Source of the DNA: Halolamina litorea
Lineage (GTDB): Archaea; Halobacteriota; Halobacteria; Halobacteriales; Haloferacaceae
Assembly (NCBI RefSeq): GCF_026616205.1
Contig: NZ_JANHGR010000001.1
Location: forward strand, 2,037,881 to 2,101,880
DNA: 64,000 nt
Direction of reading: 5' to 3'
Position numbers and translations under genes: made by a program. This document shows positions 33,809 to 43,343 of the stretch, piece by piece (the first letter of the stretch is position 1; the number at the start of each line of letters is the position of its first letter). Under the pieces are notes generated by a model, which made no database searches, had not been told where the DNA came from, and saw nothing but the letters and a program-made list of their open reading frames with translations.

Positions 33809-34138
33809 ATGATCCACGTCCACGGCAGCGGCGGCGGGACGGCCCTCACCGGCACGGTGTTCGAGCGCGGCGAGGAGCCGCCGTCCTACAAGGGTGCACC
33901 GGACGAGGACGCCGCCTACGTCTGGGTTTGTGACGCCTTCTACGAGGTCGAGAGCGGCGGCTCGCCGATCGAGATCGACGGTGAGGAGATCCGGATCGCC
34001 TTCGAGTCGCCGATGGCTCGCGGCTTCGATACGCGCGAGGGGGCCCTCGACGCCGCCCGCGAGCACATCCGGACCCAGTTCGCCCGCATCGGCGTCGACG
34101 ACGTGGAGATCGAGATCGAGGAGGAGCAGGCAGCCTAA
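33809..34138 (+). CDS. Small conserved haloarchaeal protein, 109 aa
   Basis: A 109-residue acidic protein with an alternating strand pattern: MIHVHGSGGGTALTGTVFER, VWVCDAFYEVESGGSPIEID and FARIGVDDVEIEIEEE. I believe this matches a haloarchaeal DUF of unknown function. It is conserved-looking, with normal codon use and a TATA-like CCTAAAGGC upstream. It sits opposite, and between, herA and nurA, and its last four bases overlap the nurA stop tail to tail. A role with HerA-NurA is possible but unproven. Confidence 0.7.
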   Translation: MIHVHGSGGGTALTGTVFERGEEPPSYKGAPDEDAAYVWVCDAFYEVESGGSPIEIDGEEIRIAFESPMARGFDTREGALDAAREHIRTQFARIGVDDVEIEIEEEQAA

Positions 34139-35406
34139 TCTTCGCCGTCCCAGCGCAGGCGGTCGTAGGTCATCCGGGACTCGCTGCCGAACGTCTCCTC
34201 GAACTTCCGCCGGATCGCGGTCTTCTCGCCGGCGCCGATCTTCGCCAGTTCGTCGGCCTTCCCGATAGCCTCCGGCGGCCCGCGCTCGGTGGCGACTTCG
34301 CTGAGTAGCTGCGTGGTGAGCGCCGCCCGCGTCTCCTCGTCGCGGGTGACGGCGTAGGGGGCCTCGATCTTGTAGGTCACGTCCGTTCGTGGGTCGTAGA
34401 GGTAGCAGAAGGTCACCTCGTACGCCTCGGGCGCGAGGCGGCGCTCGATCCCCATCGCGTCGCCGTCGACGGACATCGGCTCGTCGGAGGACCCACGCGA
34501 GCGGAACCACGAGGTGAAGGTGAGGTCCGACTCGTCACGGGCCGCGGCGGGGTCGTCACCCGCATCGGCGTCGGCGTCGACGCGCTCCTCACGCCGCTCC
34601 AACAGCCGAGTGAACAGCGCGGCGTCGTCGGTCCACGGCGTCGGCGTCTTGCCCGAGAGCGTACGGACCAAAAAGCGCGAGGTGGGGTTCTTGACGAAGC
34701 CCGCGATCGGGACGCCGCGCTCGACGAACCTCTCGACGAGGCGGACGTAGTTCTCGACGAAGGCCTGCGGTGCCGCCTCCTTGGTCGCCTCCGCCAGCGC
34801 GGGGTCCCGGGACTCCCAGTTGAACAGCCGCTTGGGGTAGAGCGGCCCGTCGAGCAGGAGGAGGTCCTCGACGCTGTCGGCGTGTTCGAGCGCGTGGGAG
34901 GACTCCGCGAGGTAGAGTGCGAGTTCGTGGGTGACCTCGTCGGCGAACTCCCCGACTTCCGGGACGTGGAGGACCTGCCGACGGCTGTGGCCCTCGTCGT
35001 AGCGCTGCCAGTCGGTTCCGTACTCCCGTGTGGCGTCGTTGGCGTGGACGGTCGCGACCAGCGAGCGCGAACGGTGGAGGTCGAGGTCCGTCGGCGCCGA
35101 CGCCATCGCGGCCTGTGCCACGTCGAGCAGCAGGCCGTTCTTGAACCCCGTCGGGTTCAGCGTGCCCGCGTCGAGGCCGTGAGTGGTCGGGAACGGGCGG
35201 TCGGCCAGCGCCACGTCGTCGACGGCGGCGGCCCGGAGCGCCTGCTCGCCGAGCGGTTCGACCACGACCCGGCCGTTCTCCCGCAGCGGGTCGAGCAGTT
35301 CCCACGCCGCGAGCGCGTGCTCGTCGTGGTCGGTGTCGTCGACGGTGCCCGCGATGGAGGCGGCGATGCGGGCGATGGTGTCGACGTGGATGGGGTCGAG
35401 CGTCAC
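34135..35406 (-). CDS. nurA: NurA-domain nuclease
   Basis: A 423-residue NurA nuclease, partner of HerA for 5' strand resection at DNA breaks. The NurA active site is read in LLLDGPLYPKRLF (about residues 185-197), which supplies an aspartate, and in ERRLAPEAYEVTFCYLYD (about 325-342). The length is that of haloarchaeal NurA. The start is the ATG at 35404-35406; the next Met is far inside. The HerA gene lies 445 bases further along the same strand. Operation as one complex is well established for the family; co-transcription here is interrupted by the small opposite-strand gene. Confidence 0.85.
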   Translation of the reverse strand: MTLDPIHVDTIARIAASIAGTVDDTDHDEHALAAWELLDPLRENGRVVVEPLGEQALRAAAVDDVALADRPFPTTHGLDAGTLNPTGFKNGLLLDVAQAAMASAPTDLDLHRSRSLVATVHANDATREYGTDWQRYDEGHSRRQVLHVPEVGEFADEVTHELALYLAESSHALEHADSVEDLLLLDGPLYPKRLFNWESRDPALAEATKEAAPQAFVENYVRLVERFVERGVPIAGFVKNPTSRFLVRTLSGKTPTPWTDDAALFTRLLERREERVDADADAGDDPAAARDESDLTFTSWFRSRGSSDEPMSVDGDAMGIERRLAPEAYEVTFCYLYDPRTDVTYKIEAPYAVTRDEETRAALTTQLLSEVATERGPPEAIGKADELAKIGAGEKTAIRRKFEETFGSESRMTYDRLRWDGED

Positions 35407-35492
35407 TGGGCGTCGGTGGGACGCCCCGCGGGAAAACTCCCTCGGCGCGCCGATACCGAAAAGCGAAGTAGCCCCCGACCCAAGCGCGGGCC

Positions 35493-35699
35493 ATGGCTAC
35501 GCTGCAGGAGTTCGCAACCCGGATCGCCGAGGACCTCCCCGAGATGGCGCGCCTGTTCGAGGGCGTCGTCACGCAGGACCCCCTGTCGGCCGTTTCGGTC
35601 GTGATGGGTGCCCTCTTCGTCGTCGCCGCCAGCGCGGCGCTCGGCCTCCTCGCGTTCGGCGGCGTGCTCGACCTCCTCGGCGCCGGCGCGACGCGGTAG
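35493..35699 (+). CDS. Small membrane protein, 68 aa
   Basis: A 68-residue protein with an amphipathic N-terminal helix (MATLQEFATRIAEDLPEMAR) and one membrane helix (about residues 35-58, VSVVMGALFVVAASAALGLL). The tail is LGAGATR. It is divergent from nurA and convergent with cofE. The function is unknown. Such single-helix proteins are common in haloarchaeal genomes, and the spacing and codon use support a real gene. Confidence 0.58.
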   Translation: MATLQEFATRIAEDLPEMARLFEGVVTQDPLSAVSVVMGALFVVAASAALGLLAFGGVLDLLGAGATR

Positions 35700-35723
35700 T
35701 CGGCCGAAAACCGGTCCCCGTTC

Positions 35724-36482
35724 TCAGCCCTCGTACTCCCACTCCCGGAGCGCCTGCCGGACGAAATCCCCGCGCAGGTCCCGGAAGAGGTTGTCGCTAC
35801 CGCCGTGGTCGCCGAACTCCCAGTCCCGCACGACGATCACGGGGGTGCCGCCGTCGCCCTCGCCGGAGACGAGGTTCGCGGCGCCCGCGAGTTCGTCGAC
35901 GACGCTCTGGACGGTCACCTGCAGCTCGTGGCCGTCGCGGTCGGTCTCGCCGCGCCAGTCCCGCGAGGCGGGCATTCCCGCCCAGCCGAGCGTGACCGCG
36001 CGCTGGCCGTGCCGGAACGAGCGCCCGGAGGTGTCGGTCACTAGCACCGGCGGCGACGCGTCGAGGTTCTCGTGGATGCGCTCGGCCGACTCACTCGGCC
36101 GTTCGGGGAGGAGCAGCAGGTCGTGGTCCGGGACGTTCGAGCGATCGATCCCCGCGTTGACGCTGACGTGGCCGAAGGGCGCCTCGGTGAGGATGAAGGG
36201 GGCGTCCATCACCACGTCGGTGCTGTTCTCCAGCACGGCCTGGGCGAAGCGGGGGTCCTTCTCCTCGCCGGAGATCTCCTCGAGGTTGCGGGCCAGTTCC
36301 TTCGCTCGGGGGCCAGCGGGGAAGTCCGCGAGGTCGGCAGTCCGGCCTTCGGCCTTCGAGACGACCGTGGAGGCGACACAGACCACGTCGTCGGGCCGGA
36401 GGTCGACGCGGTCGTCGATCATCGCCGCGAGGTCGTCACCCTCGCGGATCTCCGGTAAGTCCGGGACGGCGAACAGTTCCAT
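35724..36482 (-). CDS. cofE: Coenzyme F420:L-glutamate ligase
   Basis: A 252-residue enzyme that adds glutamate residues to F420-0 using GTP, the last step in F420 synthesis. The N-terminal ELFAVPDLPEIREGDDL and VVCVASTVVSKAEGRTADL (about residues 36-54) are family signatures; VLVTDTSGRSFRHGQRAVTLG (about 146-165) contains part of the metal/phosphate site. The length is standard. The ATG at 36480-36482 is followed by MELFAVPD. The other F420 gene in the window, cofD, is 2.4 kb away on the plus strand. Confidence 0.92.
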   Translation of the reverse strand: MELFAVPDLPEIREGDDLAAMIDDRVDLRPDDVVCVASTVVSKAEGRTADLADFPAGPRAKELARNLEEISGEEKDPRFAQAVLENSTDVVMDAPFILTEAPFGHVSVNAGIDRSNVPDHDLLLLPERPSESAERIHENLDASPPVLVTDTSGRSFRHGQRAVTLGWAGMPASRDWRGETDRDGHELQVTVQSVVDELAGAANLVSGEGDGGTPVIVVRDWEFGDHGGSDNLFRDLRGDFVRQALREWEYEG

Positions 36483-36587
36483 ACCGTCCGGTCGGTGTGG
36501 CTGTGCAAAAGTCGTGTGGAAGGGAAGTGACTGGTCCGTGGAAAGCAACAAGAATACGTAGAGCCGCCCTAAACGTGCGAGCAATTG

Positions 36588-37448
36588 ATGCGGGATCAGG
36601 ACTTCCTCGACTCCGAGTGGGACTACTGCCTGGTGCTCGACGCCTGCCGGTTCGACGCCTTCAGTGAGGTCTACGACGAGTATCTCGATGGCGATCTGGA
36701 GAAGCGCCGCAGCGTCGGGTCGTCGACGCCGGAGTGGGCCTACCGGAACTTCACCGACCAGTACGACATCGCCTACTTCTCGGGGAACCCCTTCATCAAC
36801 GATCTCGGGATCCCGCTGAACGAACTGAAGTGGGGCGCCAGCTGTGACTACGAGTGGACCGCCTCCGACCACATCTCGCAGGTGTTCGACGTGTGGAAGA
36901 CCGGCTGGGACGACGACCTCGGGACGGTCCCGCCCGAGGGGATCAGCGAAGCGTTCCGGAACAACCGCGAGGCCGTCGAGGAGGCCGACCGGACCGTCCT
37001 ACACTACATGCAGCCCCACGCGCCCTACCTCTCCCGGGGGAAGGGTCAGAAGCTCAAGCAGATCCAGAAAGGCATCCGAAAGCAGGAGGAGGCCGAGGAG
37101 AACGGCGACGGCGACGGCGGCGCGCTGGCGTCGATGAGCGATACGCTCCGCACCAACGTCGAGAGCGTCCTCGACGGCAGCGAACTCGCCCAGAAGGCCG
37201 GTCTCTGGCTCGAACTCGACCCCGCCGACGTGGTGAAAAACGGCACCCAGGAGGCCGCGATGGGGCTCTACGAGGAGAACCTCCGGATCGTGCTCGAGGA
37301 CATCGCCGCGTTCATCGACGAACTCGACGGCGACGTGGTGGTGACCGCCGACCACGGCGAGGCGTTCGGCGAGCAGGGGGTATGGGAACACCACATCGAG
37401 ACGTACATCCCCCCGCTGGTCGAGGTGCCGTGGCTGGAAGTCGAATAA
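36588..37448 (+). CDS. Sulfatase/alkaline-phosphatase superfamily protein
   Basis: A 286-residue enzyme of the alkaline phosphatase superfamily. The N-terminal metal site is LVLDACRFDAFSEVY (about residues 15-29), the usual nucleophile position is in VGSSTPEWAYRNF (about 44-56), and the C-terminal metal motif is VVVTADHGEAFGEQG (about 246-260). Haloarchaeal relatives are hydrolases of surface glycans or phosphate esters, and this one is short and lacks any secretion signal or membrane helix, so it is probably cytoplasmic. The ATG at 36588 follows a TTG; a TATA-like element lies about 30 bases upstream. Confidence 0.8.
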   Translation: MRDQDFLDSEWDYCLVLDACRFDAFSEVYDEYLDGDLEKRRSVGSSTPEWAYRNFTDQYDIAYFSGNPFINDLGIPLNELKWGASCDYEWTASDHISQVFDVWKTGWDDDLGTVPPEGISEAFRNNREAVEEADRTVLHYMQPHAPYLSRGKGQKLKQIQKGIRKQEEAEENGDGDGGALASMSDTLRTNVESVLDGSELAQKAGLWLELDPADVVKNGTQEAAMGLYEENLRIVLEDIAAFIDELDGDVVVTADHGEAFGEQGVWEHHIETYIPPLVEVPWLEVE

Positions 37449-37587
37449 CGAACGACTGATACCGGGCCGGCGGCAAGCACCGCCGGGCGGCAGTGACGAG
37501 GGTTACCCCCACCGAGCCCCGTGTGACGATGGATTCTCCCGAGCCGCCCGTTCTACATCGCCGAGCGTCGAGCACGCCGAACGGTTG

Positions 37588-38760
37588 CTACCGCCGAACG
37601 CGCTCCGGTAGCCCGAGCACGTCGACGGCCGCCGACGCGACCGCATCGCGCTCGCCCTCGGGCGCGAACACGCCGAGTCGCCAGCCGTCGCGCTGTGCCG
37701 CCCGGATCGCACCGACCAGCCCGGAGGCCTCCTCCAGGCGCTGGACCACGCCGCCGACGACGACGCGGGCGTTGGACTCCTTCATCGACGGCCGTCGGGG
37801 CACGTCGACGATCACTTCGGACTCCTCGACGCCCGCGCGGTCAGCGATCTCCCGCTCGGCGGCGCGCTCGTCGTCGTGGGTCAGTTCGACGAGGTGGGCC
37901 GGGGTGTCCGAGAGGCCCGCCCAGACCGCGCGCTTGTAGAGGTCGCGGCGCTCGATCCGGCCGCCGAGGTCGGGGACGTACTCGCCGAGCGCGACCAGCA
38001 GGTCGTGGTCGGCCATCCGGGCGAACTCGTCGATCCCCACGCCGTTCTCGCGGTCCAGCAGCGCCTCGGCGGCCCGTTCGAGCATCGAGCCCGCGATCCG
38101 GGAGACGTGGTGCCGGTAGACGATCCCGTTCATCAGCCCGCGGGCGAGCAGGAGCGACTCGGCGGTCCGGACGTTCCCCTCCGCGAGCACCAGTTCGCCG
38201 TCGCGGTAGCGCAGCGAGCGCACGAGCCGTCCGTGGTCGATCGAGCCGTACGGAACCCCGGTGTGGTGGGCGTCCCGGACGAGGTAGTCCATCCGGTCCA
38301 CGTCGAGTTCCCCCGAAACGAGCTGGCCGAGTTCGCCCTCGCCGCGGACGAGTTCGGCGACACGGGTCGGCGAGAGGTCGTGACTCCGGAGGGTGTCGGC
38401 GATGCCGCAGTTCTCGATCACGTCGCCGATCTCGTCGTGGTGCCGGCCGGCGCGGCGCATGATGACCTCCTCGGTCTGGTGGCCGTAGGGGCCGTGACCG
38501 ACGTCGTGCAGCAGCGCCGCCGCGCGGACATGGTCGGCGCGGTCGCCGTCGACGCGTAGGTGGCTGAGCGCCTGCTCTGCGAGGTGGTAGACGCCCAGCG
38601 AGTGCTCGAAGCGCGTGTGGGAGGCCGAGGGGTAGACCAGCCGGACCGTCGAGAGCTGCTTGATGTGCCGGAGCCGCTGGAAGGCGGGCGTGTCCAGCAG
38701 GTCCGCCGCGACCGGGGAGAGGGTGATCCAGTCGTGGACGGAGTCCTTGATCGCGTTCAT
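37588..38760 (-). CDS. HD-domain phosphohydrolase (dNTPase/SAMHD1 type)
   Basis: A 390-residue metal-dependent HD hydrolase. All HD metal ligands are present: His in [17 protein letters not shown] (about residues 48-64), His-Asp in [15 protein letters not shown] (about 81-95), and Asp in [16 protein letters not shown] (about 154-169). The wider pattern, with [18 protein letters not shown], is that of dGTPase/SAMHD1 relatives that hydrolyse dNTPs or similar nucleotides. The substrate is not provable here. The gene is monocistronic; the ATG at 38758-38760 is divergent from cofD, 90 bases away. Confidence 0.88.
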   Translation of the reverse strand: MNAIKDSVHDWITLSPVAADLLDTPAFQRLRHIKQLSTVRLVYPSASHTRFEHSLGVYHLAEQALSHLRVDGDRADHVRAAALLHDVGHGPYGHQTEEVIMRRAGRHHDEIGDVIENCGIADTLRSHDLSPTRVAELVRGEGELGQLVSGELDVDRMDYLVRDAHHTGVPYGSIDHGRLVRSLRYRDGELVLAEGNVRTAESLLLARGLMNGIVYRHHVSRIAGSMLERAAEALLDRENGVGIDEFARMADHDLLVALGEYVPDLGGRIERRDLYKRAVWAGLSDTPAHLVELTHDDERAAEREIADRAGVEESEVIVDVPRRPSMKESNARVVVGGVVQRLEEASGLVGAIRAAQRDGWRLGVFAPEGERDAVASAAVDVLGLPERVRR

Positions 38761-38850
38761 ACGGGGACCCCGGCGGCGAGGTTCAAAGTCGCCCCGGTGC
38801 GGCGTCGCCGGGAGAGGAAGCTTCAACCCCGCGCCGCCGATAGCCCGTGC

Positions 38851-39948
38851 ATGGTCACGTTCCTCGCGGGGGGGACCGGCACCCCCAAACTGCTCTCGGG
38901 CGACGAGCCGGTCTTCGCCCGCGACTCGGTCGCCGTCGTCGGCAACACCGGCGACGACGTGGAGTTGGGCGGCCTGCTGGTCTCGCCGGACCTCGACACC
39001 GTGCTGTTCGACGGCGGCGGCGTCCTCGACCGCGACCGGTGGTGGGGGATCGACGGCGACACCCACGAGACCGACGACGAACTGTTCCGACTCGCCGACG
39101 CGGCGGGGCTCGAAGAGGGACCGCGCTACCTCCCCGAACCGGCTCAGACGAGCGGTCGGGAGATCGCCCGCTGGCGGCGCTTCTCCGGGATTGCCGAGTT
39201 CATGACCATCGGCGACAGGGACCGCGCGGTCCACATCACCCGCACCTCGCTGCTCGACGAGGGGCACACGCTGACCGAGGCCACCAGAACCCTCGCCGAC
39301 GCGTTCGACCTCGACATCGACCTGCTGCCGATGAGCGACGACCCCGTCGCCACTATCATCCACACGCCCGAGGGCGAGATGCACTTCCAGGAGTACTGGG
39401 TGGCCAATCGGGCTGCACCGACCGTCGAGGACGTGGAGTTCCGCGGCGCGGGCGAGGCCGAACCCACCACCGCAGTCCGCGAAGCGCTCGCCGATCCCGT
39501 CGTCGTCGGCCCCTCGAACCCCGTCACCTCGGTCGGGCCGATCCGGGCGCTCCCGGGCGTCGACGACGCGCTCGACGCGACGCCAGTCGTGGCCGTCTCG
39601 CCGTTCTGCGAGGACGAGCCGTTCTCCGGCCCAGTCGCGGACCTGATGGCCGGCGTCGGCGCCGAACCCTCGACGGCGGGCGTCGCCGAGACGTACGGCT
39701 TCGCGGACGCGTTCGTGCTCGACAGCGAGGACGCCACCGAACTGGACCGCCCGGTCGTCCGGACCGACACGAAGATCGACGGACCCGCCGACGCCGAGCG
39801 GGTCGCCCGGGCCTGCGCACTCGCGCTGGCAGCCGTCGGCGCGTCCCCGGCTTCCCTCGGTCTCGTCGGCGTCGACGACCCAACCGAACTGGACGGCGAC
39901 GACGTCGATACGAGCGAGCTTCCCGCGGTCGGCGGAGGTGAACGATAG
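38851..39948 (+). CDS. cofD: 2-phospho-L-lactate transferase
   Basis: A 365-residue CofD that joins the lactyl-phospho group (from an activated guanylyl donor) to the deazaflavin Fo to make F420-0. The N terminus [14 protein letters not shown] and [12 protein letters not shown] (about residues 30-41) are the diagnostic substrate-binding loops; [17 protein letters not shown] (about 217-233) follows. The ATG at 38851 is chosen because it gives [12 protein letters not shown], the canonical start. Its TAG is immediately followed by the GTG of the Dus-like gene, with no base between. Confidence 0.95.
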   Translation: MVTFLAGGTGTPKLLSGDEPVFARDSVAVVGNTGDDVELGGLLVSPDLDTVLFDGGGVLDRDRWWGIDGDTHETDDELFRLADAAGLEEGPRYLPEPAQTSGREIARWRRFSGIAEFMTIGDRDRAVHITRTSLLDEGHTLTEATRTLADAFDLDIDLLPMSDDPVATIIHTPEGEMHFQEYWVANRAAPTVEDVEFRGAGEAEPTTAVREALADPVVVGPSNPVTSVGPIRALPGVDDALDATPVVAVSPFCEDEPFSGPVADLMAGVGAEPSTAGVAETYGFADAFVLDSEDATELDRPVVRTDTKIDGPADAERVARACALALAAVGASPASLGLVGVDDPTELDGDDVDTSELPAVGGGER

Positions 39949-40704
39949 GTGTTCGAGCCACGGCTCGCGCTGGCGTCGCTCTCGGGCGAGGCCGACGCCG
40001 AGTGGGCGAAACAGGGCGCCGAGTGGGCCGGCGCAGCCTTTCTCGGCGGCGTCTCGCTGGACGAGCCGACCCGGGCGGCCGCACGGGGCATCGTCGCCGA
40101 CCGCGACCGCTCCGAGTTCCTTCCCGCCGACCCGGTCGCGTTCGTCGACCGGCAACTGTCGGCGCTTTCGGGTGTGGACGTGCGGCCGGGGATCAACGTC
40201 CGGTCGACGACGGCGGCGCCGGTCCGTGAGGTCGCCGCGGTTGCCGCCGAGCACGACGCAATCGTCGAGATCAACGCCCACTGCCGGCAGGCCGAACTCT
40301 GTGCCGCCGGCGCGGGCGAGACGCTGCTCCGGAACCCGGATCGGCTCGTCCCACTCGTCGAAGCGGCCGCGTCGGCGGGCGCCGACGTGAGCGTGAAGGT
40401 CCGAACCGAACTCGACGGCGTCGACCTCGTCGACGTGGCCGGTCGGGTCGAGGCCGCCGGCGCCGACGCGCTCCACGTCGACGCGATGGACAGCGAGTCC
40501 GTCGTCGCCGACCTCGCGGCGGCGACCGACTGCTTCCTGATCGCCAACAACGGCGTTCGCGACGAGGCGAGCGTCCGGGAGTACCTCGATTTCGGTGCCG
40601 ACGCGGTCAGCGTCGGTCGGCCGAGTGACGACCCCGCGGTCCTCGAACGCGTCGCCGACGCCGTCGCCGCGAGCCGGCGGCAGAAAGGCCAGTCTGCGGA
40701 CTGA
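39949..40704 (+). CDS. tRNA-dihydrouridine-synthase-like flavoprotein
   Basis: A 251-residue FMN TIM barrel related to Dus. INAHCRQAELCAAGAGETLL (about residues 106-125) has the Cys region of Dus, VSVKVRTELDG and FLIANNGVRDEASV hold FMN contacts, and FGADAVSVGRPS closes the barrel. It is shorter than bacterial Dus because the C-terminal helical tRNA-binding domain is absent, so either it works on another substrate or uses a separate RNA-binding partner. The start is a GTG directly after the cofD stop, so translation is very probably coupled. In other archaea a Dus-like gene also accompanies cofD, which suggests a functional link to F420. Confidence 0.75.
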   Translation: MFEPRLALASLSGEADAEWAKQGAEWAGAAFLGGVSLDEPTRAAARGIVADRDRSEFLPADPVAFVDRQLSALSGVDVRPGINVRSTTAAPVREVAAVAAEHDAIVEINAHCRQAELCAAGAGETLLRNPDRLVPLVEAAASAGADVSVKVRTELDGVDLVDVAGRVEAAGADALHVDAMDSESVVADLAAATDCFLIANNGVRDEASVREYLDFGADAVSVGRPSDDPAVLERVADAVAASRRQKGQSAD

Positions 40705-40741
40705 TACGGACCGGACAACTAAGGTCGCAGCCGCCGACTGG

Positions 40742-41593
40742 ATGTGCATGAACCCGCCAACCCAGTCGGGGCAGTTCGCCGTCCGTCACGACGAGAGCCC
40801 GAAGGAGACGCTACTCTGTGGGTTCGCCAGCTACGGCCTCTCGGGGCTGACGGCCGTCGACTTCCTGATCGACCAACTCGAACTGGTCGAGACCGGCCAC
40901 GTCACCACCGAGGCGATGCCGAGCATCACCCCCTTCGAGAACGGCCGGCCGACCCACCACACGCGGCTGTTCTCGAAGCCGGAGCTCGAGATGACGCTGT
41001 TGAAAAACGAGCTGTTCGTCCCGCCGGTGTTGAGCGGGCCGTTCGGCGAGTCGATCCTCGAGTGGACCGAGCGACACGGGGTACAGGAGATCGCCATCGT
41101 CGACGCCGTCCCGATGCGTCACGGCCCGGACGACCACCGGACCTACCACGTCGCGACCGACGACTACCTCGCACGACGGCTCGGCGGCGTGCCCGAACCG
41201 CCCGCCGCCGGCGACGAGTCCGTCCCCCTCGCCGGCGCCGGTGCGCCCTCCGAGTCGACGGAACAAACCGAGCCCGTCGAGACGCCGGAGACGCCGACGA
41301 CGCCGATGGCGCGGGGGTACCTCGACGGCGTGACGGGAGCCCTGGTCGAGAAGGGGATCGACTCCAGCCTCGCAGTCGGCGTGTTCCAGACGCCGGTCCA
41401 CCAACAGCTTCCGGACGTGGAGGCGTCGATCCGACTGATCGAGGCGCTCAACGACATCTACGGCCTCGGCGTCGACACCGAGCCCCTGCAGGAGTTCGCC
41501 GACGAAATCGAGCGATACTACACCGAACTCGCCGAGCGCTACGAGGCCGCGACCGAACGCGAGGAGGCGTTCGAGAACCGGATGTACATGTAG
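40742..41593 (+). CDS. PAC2-family protein (proteasome assembly chaperone-like)
   Basis: A 283-residue PAC2 protein: ETLLCGFASYGLSGLTAVDF near the N terminus, LVETGHVTTEAMPSITPFEN, then PVLSGPFGESILEWTERHGVQ, VTGALVEKGIDSS and FQTPVHQQLPDVEAS. PAC2 fold proteins help build the eukaryotic proteasome; the archaeal homologues' function is unproven. An insert of about 35 residues (about 155-190) is acidic and Pro-rich. Two ATGs are close together (40742, 40748); I give the first. It begins 37 bases after the Dus-like gene and may belong to the same transcript. Confidence 0.85.
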   Translation: MCMNPPTQSGQFAVRHDESPKETLLCGFASYGLSGLTAVDFLIDQLELVETGHVTTEAMPSITPFENGRPTHHTRLFSKPELEMTLLKNELFVPPVLSGPFGESILEWTERHGVQEIAIVDAVPMRHGPDDHRTYHVATDDYLARRLGGVPEPPAAGDESVPLAGAGAPSESTEQTEPVETPETPTTPMARGYLDGVTGALVEKGIDSSLAVGVFQTPVHQQLPDVEASIRLIEALNDIYGLGVDTEPLQEFADEIERYYTELAERYEAATEREEAFENRMYM

Positions 41594-41674
41594 GCCCGCC
41601 GCCCGCCGGCGGTCGTTGGGGTGAGGCGGGTCGAGTCAGTAGCTTTAACGCGGCGAGTACGCACCTATGCAGTT

Positions 41675-43048
41675 ATGGAACGCGTAGACGTCGCCATCGT
41701 TGGCGGGGGGCCGGCGGGGACCGCCGCGGCCCACGCCGCGGCCGAACACGGCGCCGACGCACTCGTACTGGAGAAGGGCGTCCCGCGGGACGACCGCGAG
41801 GGACTCGGCCCGGACTCCACCGACGCCGCCGGCATCCTCGACTACTGGGTCGACATCATGGGGATCCACCCCGACGAGATGCCCGACGGCGTGGTGCAGA
41901 ACGTCCTCGACCGCGCGGAGTTCCGCGGACCGAACACGGCCTGTAACCTCCGCTCGACGGGGATCGACGCCTCCTACGACCACTTCGGCTACACCTTCCA
42001 CCGGGCCCGCTTCGACGACTTCCTCCGCTCGCGTGCCGAGGACGCCGGTGCGAGCTATCGCGTCGGCGTCTCGGTGCGCGGCGTCGAGACCGACCCCCGC
42101 GGACACCCGCGACACACGCTCTCGCTGGCGAACGGCGAGGAGGTAGGCGCGGATTACCTGCTGCTCTGTGACGGCCCCCAGCGGACCGTCACGATGAACG
42201 TGCTCGACGAGTACCTCCCGACCGGCCGGAAGGCGAGCGAGGTGCTCGCGCCGCCGACGGCCAACCACATCGCCTATCAGGAGTACCGGAAGTTCCCCGA
42301 GGAGATCTACGAGCAGGTGCAGGACGCCATCGTCTTCTGGTGGGGGCTGATGCCCGGCCACACCGCCTACCCGTGGGTGTTCCCGAACCAGGACCGGGTC
42401 TGCCGCGTCGGCCTGACGATGCCCATCGGGATGGACATCGACGAGGTCGAAGACCGCGAGAAGTACGACCTCCTCAACCCTCAGGACGAGCGCATCCCGC
42501 AGGGCGGGACCTACATCGAGCGCCTGCTCGAACGGGAGTACGGCGACGAGTACGAACTCTCGGACTTCCCGAAGGTCGAGGGGGCGGGGAAGACGAAGGG
42601 GACGGAAACCTACCCCATCTCCTCGACGCGGCCGATCGATTCGCCCGTCGACGCCGGCATCGCCGTCTGTGGCGGCGCGATGGGGACCACCTCCGCCTTC
42701 CACGAGGGCGGCGACCACCTCGCGGTCCGGACCGGCGCCATCGCCGGCCGCCTCGCCGCGCAGGGGAAACTCGGCCACTACAACGACGAGTGGCACGAGG
42801 CCATCGGCGACGAGGCGCTGCGGAACGTCTCGCTGGCGGATCTGGTTCGGGGCTACGGCCCCGACGACTGGGACCGCGTGTTCGACGCCGGGTCGAAGAT
42901 GCTGGCCGAGTCGGGGAGCGACTCGATGCTCTCGGGTCGGCTGAACGCGGGGCTCACGGGCGTCGAACTGCTGGCGCGCTACCGGCTCACCCGGTTCCGG
43001 AACCGGAACACGTACGTACAGCTCCGAGCCGACGAGTACAGCTACTGA
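41675..43048 (+). CDS. Geranylgeranyl-reductase-family FAD oxidoreductase
   Basis: A 457-residue FAD enzyme. The dinucleotide motif is VDVAIVGGGPAGTAAAHAAA (about residues 4-23), with the acidic end VLEKG; the flavin C-terminal contact is AVCGGAMGTTSAFHEGGD (about 329-346). The family includes the reductase saturating the isoprenoid chains of archaeal lipids and other flavoenzymes of the same fold; haloarchaea have several paralogues, so the lipid assignment is not certain. The ATG at 41675 lies about 28 bases after a CTTTAACG TATA-like element. Confidence 0.85.
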   Translation: MERVDVAIVGGGPAGTAAAHAAAEHGADALVLEKGVPRDDREGLGPDSTDAAGILDYWVDIMGIHPDEMPDGVVQNVLDRAEFRGPNTACNLRSTGIDASYDHFGYTFHRARFDDFLRSRAEDAGASYRVGVSVRGVETDPRGHPRHTLSLANGEEVGADYLLLCDGPQRTVTMNVLDEYLPTGRKASEVLAPPTANHIAYQEYRKFPEEIYEQVQDAIVFWWGLMPGHTAYPWVFPNQDRVCRVGLTMPIGMDIDEVEDREKYDLLNPQDERIPQGGTYIERLLEREYGDEYELSDFPKVEGAGKTKGTETYPISSTRPIDSPVDAGIAVCGGAMGTTSAFHEGGDHLAVRTGAIAGRLAAQGKLGHYNDEWHEAIGDEALRNVSLADLVRGYGPDDWDRVFDAGSKMLAESGSDSMLSGRLNAGLTGVELLARYRLTRFRNRNTYVQLRADEYSY

Positions 43049-43060
43049 AAAGTCGCCGGT

Positions 43061-43264
43061 TCAGGCTTCGGCGGCGGCCGCGGCGGCGCCGGCTTCCTTG
43101 CGCGTGATGTAGCCCGCGATGCGGTTGCGGACTTCCTTGGACTCGACGTTGGTGAGCGCGGAGACGCTCTCCTTGTTCGTCTCGAAGTTCTGGTTGAACG
43201 ACTGGGGGTACTTCTCCAGCAGAATGGTCCCCATCTGCTTGACGTACTTCGGCTTGATTGCCAT
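43061..43264 (-). CDS. rps17e: 30S ribosomal protein S17e
   Basis: A 67-residue ribosomal protein, the normal length for archaeal S17e. It begins MAIKPKYVKQMGTILLEKYP and contains NFETNKESVSALTNVESKE and NRIAGYITRKE. The C-terminal Ala/Glu run AGAAAAAAEA is usual in haloarchaea. It is monocistronic; a TATA-like CGCTTTAGTGG is about 28 bases upstream of the ATG at 43262-43264, giving a leaderless transcript. It is a sound phylogenetic marker for an archaeal genome. Confidence 0.96.
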   Translation of the reverse strand: MAIKPKYVKQMGTILLEKYPQSFNQNFETNKESVSALTNVESKEVRNRIAGYITRKEAGAAAAAAEA

Positions 43265-43343
43265 ACCGGCAGATTCCGCGGAGAGCCACTAAAGCGATTC
43301 GTTCCGAGCCAAGGGTTTTCCCGCCCGGTCGGCTACGGCCGGT

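Noticed and set aside
36588..37448. Formylglycine-type sulfatase
   Set aside because: The Cys in DACRF is at the metal-site aspartate region rather than in a C-x-P-x-R motif, so sulfatase activation is not supported.
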